A stretch of DNA of 6,791 bases from Spirochaetia bacterium UBA5368 (GTDB lineage: Bacteria; Spirochaetota; UBA4802; UBA5368). A program made the position numbers and the translations under genes. The notes under the pieces are model-generated. The model saw only the letters and a list, made by a program, of their open reading frames with translations, was not told the DNA's origin and made no database searches. The stretch covers positions 78,078 through 84,868 of the forward strand of contig DHPI01000060.1 in the NCBI GenBank assembly GCA_002407865.1, written 5' to 3'. The first letter of the stretch is position 1, and each line of letters begins with the position of its first letter. Positions 5,288 to 6,791 of the stretch are shown here, in pieces.

Positions 5288-6781
5288 TTACAAAATAAAA
5301 TCCGTCGACAGGAAATTCGATTTGCGATTCCTTACGATATCGGACACAATTTTTTTGTTCACGTCGGACGATTTTGCCGCAACAAGCGTTCGTATGGAAA
5401 ACACCCTGAGCGCGTCGGAAACCGAAAGCGTGCCCTCGGCGGAATCCTTTCTTCCCGTAAACGGAAACAGGTCGGGGCCGCGCTGGCACTGCGAATTGAT
5501 ATTGACCCTGCACACCTGATTGACGAGAGGGTCGATCATGCTCGCAATGACATCCGTATCGGCGCCGAAGATGCTTACCTGCTGGCCGTAGTCCGAGTTG
5601 ATAATATACGCTATCGGCTCGTCGATATCATCGAACGGCGACACCGGCACCACGGGCCCGAACTGTTCCACCGTATACAGCTTCATGCCCGGCATTACCG
5701 GATACACCACCGCAGGATAGAAAAAAGTCTCATTGATCATCCCGCCGCACTCGTTGACCACCTCGGCCCCCCGCTCCCGCGCGTCGCGCACAAGGCCGTC
5801 AAGATAGCGCGTCTTGTCTGGTTCGGGAAGCGGCGTAACCGCGACTCCCTCATCCCACGGCATGCCGAGCTTTAACTGCTCGAGCGCCGCAATGAAGCCG
5901 TCAAGAAATTTCCGCGCGATGCTCCTGTGCACAAACAGGATCTTGAGCGCCGTGCATCGCTGGCCGTTATACGACAGTGCGCCGAGAACGCATTCTTTGA
6001 CCGCAAGGCCGATATCCGCATCGGGCAAAATGATTGCCGCGTTTTTCGCCTCCAGCCCCAGCACACACCGCAGCCTGTGCGGTTTCGGGTGCTGTCGTTT
6101 CAGGATATCCGCGACGGCGGTCGAGCCGATGAAGGCAAGCACGTCGATTTTCCCCGAATTCATCAGCGGCGTCACCACCCTCTGGCCGTCGCCGTACACG
6201 GTATTCACGACACCCGCCGGAAAGGAATCCCTGAATGCCTCGAGCAACGGCATGTGCAACAGCACGCCGAGCTTCGGCGGCTTAAAGATCACGGTGTTCC
6301 CCATGCACAGCGCCGGTATCAGCGTGGTGAATGTTTCGTTCAGCGGATAATTGAATGGCCCCATGCACAGCGCTACACCCAGGGGCGCGCGCCGTATCTG
6401 CGCGATAATGCCCTGCTGGATCTCGAACCGCGACGAAACGCGGTCGAGGTTCTTCAGCGCGTCGATGGTGTCCCGGATATACTCCACAGTGCGGTCGAAT
6501 TCCTTTTCGGCGTCCGGAAAACTCTTCCCGATTTCCCACATGAGCAGCTTCACGACAGCGTCCCTTTTGCGCGACATGCGGTACGCGAATTCCTCGATAT
6601 GCCGTATGCGGCTTTCCACTGACATGGTGGGCCATTCGCCTTTGCCGTTGTTATACGCAGCAACGGCCGCCCGCAGCGCATCGAGGGATTCATTCTCCGT
6701 CAAGAGCGGGTATCCGCCGATCAGCTTCCGTACAACGCCGGCCGGCGTAATTATGCAGACAGGGGAATCGACGTTTTGCAT
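5288..6781 (-). CDS. gapN: GapN-type NADP-dependent glyceraldehyde-3-phosphate dehydrogenase (ALDH superfamily)
   Basis: A 497-aa aldehyde dehydrogenase. GapN oxidises glyceraldehyde-3-phosphate directly to 3-phosphoglycerate with NADP+, skipping 1,3-bisphosphoglycerate and its ATP and supplying NADPH. Catalytic features are in place: GPFNYP (Asn144 of the oxyanion hole), IFKPPK (Lys167, cofactor binding), FIGST (218-221 within the Rossmann fold), LGLEAKN (Glu244, general base), NGQRCT (Cys276, nucleophile) and EQFGP (Glu372). The stretches PLNETFTTLIPAL, VNTVYGDG, NQVCRVNINSQCQRGPD, PFTGRKDSAEGTLSVSDALR and the C-terminal SNFLSTDFIL belong to a distinctive bacterial/plant-like GapN subfamily. 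Substrate and cofactor are inferred from that likeness; other phosphorylated aldehydes are possible. The ATG at 6781 is the first in the window, but the frame is open to the edge, so the true start may lie a few codons further upstream. Confidence 0.88.
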   Translation of the reverse strand: MQNVDSPVCIITPAGVVRKLIGGYPLLTENESLDALRAAVAAYNNGKGEWPTMSVESRIRHIEEFAYRMSRKRDAVVKLLMWEIGKSFPDAEKEFDRTVEYIRDTIDALKNLDRVSSRFEIQQGIIAQIRRAPLGVALCMGPFNYPLNETFTTLIPALCMGNTVIFKPPKLGVLLHMPLLEAFRDSFPAGVVNTVYGDGQRVVTPLMNSGKIDVLAFIGSTAVADILKRQHPKPHRLRCVLGLEAKNAAIILPDADIGLAVKECVLGALSYNGQRCTALKILFVHRSIARKFLDGFIAALEQLKLGMPWDEGVAVTPLPEPDKTRYLDGLVRDARERGAEVVNECGGMINETFFYPAVVYPVMPGMKLYTVEQFGPVVPVSPFDDIDEPIAYIINSDYGQQVSIFGADTDVIASMIDPLVNQVCRVNINSQCQRGPDLFPFTGRKDSAEGTLSVSDALRVFSIRTLVAAKSSDVNKKIVSDIVRNRKSNFLSTDFIL

Positions 6782-6791
6782 CGGACCGTCC

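Noticed and set aside
1..6791. CRISPR array, tRNA, rRNA, toxin-antitoxin pair, complete insertion sequence or prophage genes
   Set aside because: No regularly spaced repeats, no tRNA-like cloverleaf, no rRNA sequence and no transposase, integrase or small paired ORFs were recognised on either strand.

Overview
The window carries six protein-coding genes of ordinary bacterial chromosome type. Coding DNA is moderately GC-rich and the spacers are clearly more AT-rich. There is no rRNA or tRNA gene, CRISPR array, phage gene or complete insertion sequence. The signal-peptide lipoprotein, the split transketolase and the overall protein character suggest a Gram-negative-type or diderm environmental bacterium, perhaps a spirochaete-like or other little-cultured lineage. 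That placement is an impression from protein sequence, not a demonstrated result.

Layout: (1) 1-319, minus strand: 5' end of the N-terminal subunit of a split transketolase, cut by the window edge. (2) 320-491: its upstream region, with a candidate sigma70 promoter and two different inverted repeats that look like operators. (3) 492-1451, minus: a calcineurin-like metallophosphoesterase with a lipoprotein-like signal peptide. (4) 1452-1901: a 450-bp divergent spacer containing several inverted repeats, a REP-like palindromic element and the probable lepA promoter. (5) 1902-3698, plus: a complete lepA (elongation factor 4), the only plus-strand gene. (6) 3705-3722: a GC-rich hairpin between two convergent genes. 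(7) 3724-4380, minus: a class I methyltransferase resembling ETF-beta lysine methyltransferase (METTL20-type). (8) 4409-5197, minus: a GNAT acetyltransferase fused to a thioredoxin-like YoaP-type domain. (9) 5288-6781, minus: a GapN-type non-phosphorylating glyceraldehyde-3-phosphate dehydrogenase, complete or nearly so.

The three minus-strand genes at the right (gapN-like, GNAT-YoaP, methyltransferase) are in series with gaps of 90 and 28 bp, so the last two are probably co-transcribed and gapN may read into them. Transketolase and GapN both act on glyceraldehyde-3-phosphate, but they lie at opposite ends and are not shown to share control. LepA and the phosphoesterase are divergent neighbours with no evident functional link. 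No previously undescribed multi-gene system is apparent. The points most worth a second look are the two-operator promoter of the transketolase gene, the REP-like element upstream of lepA, and the GNAT/thioredoxin-fold fusion next to a METTL20-like methyltransferase.
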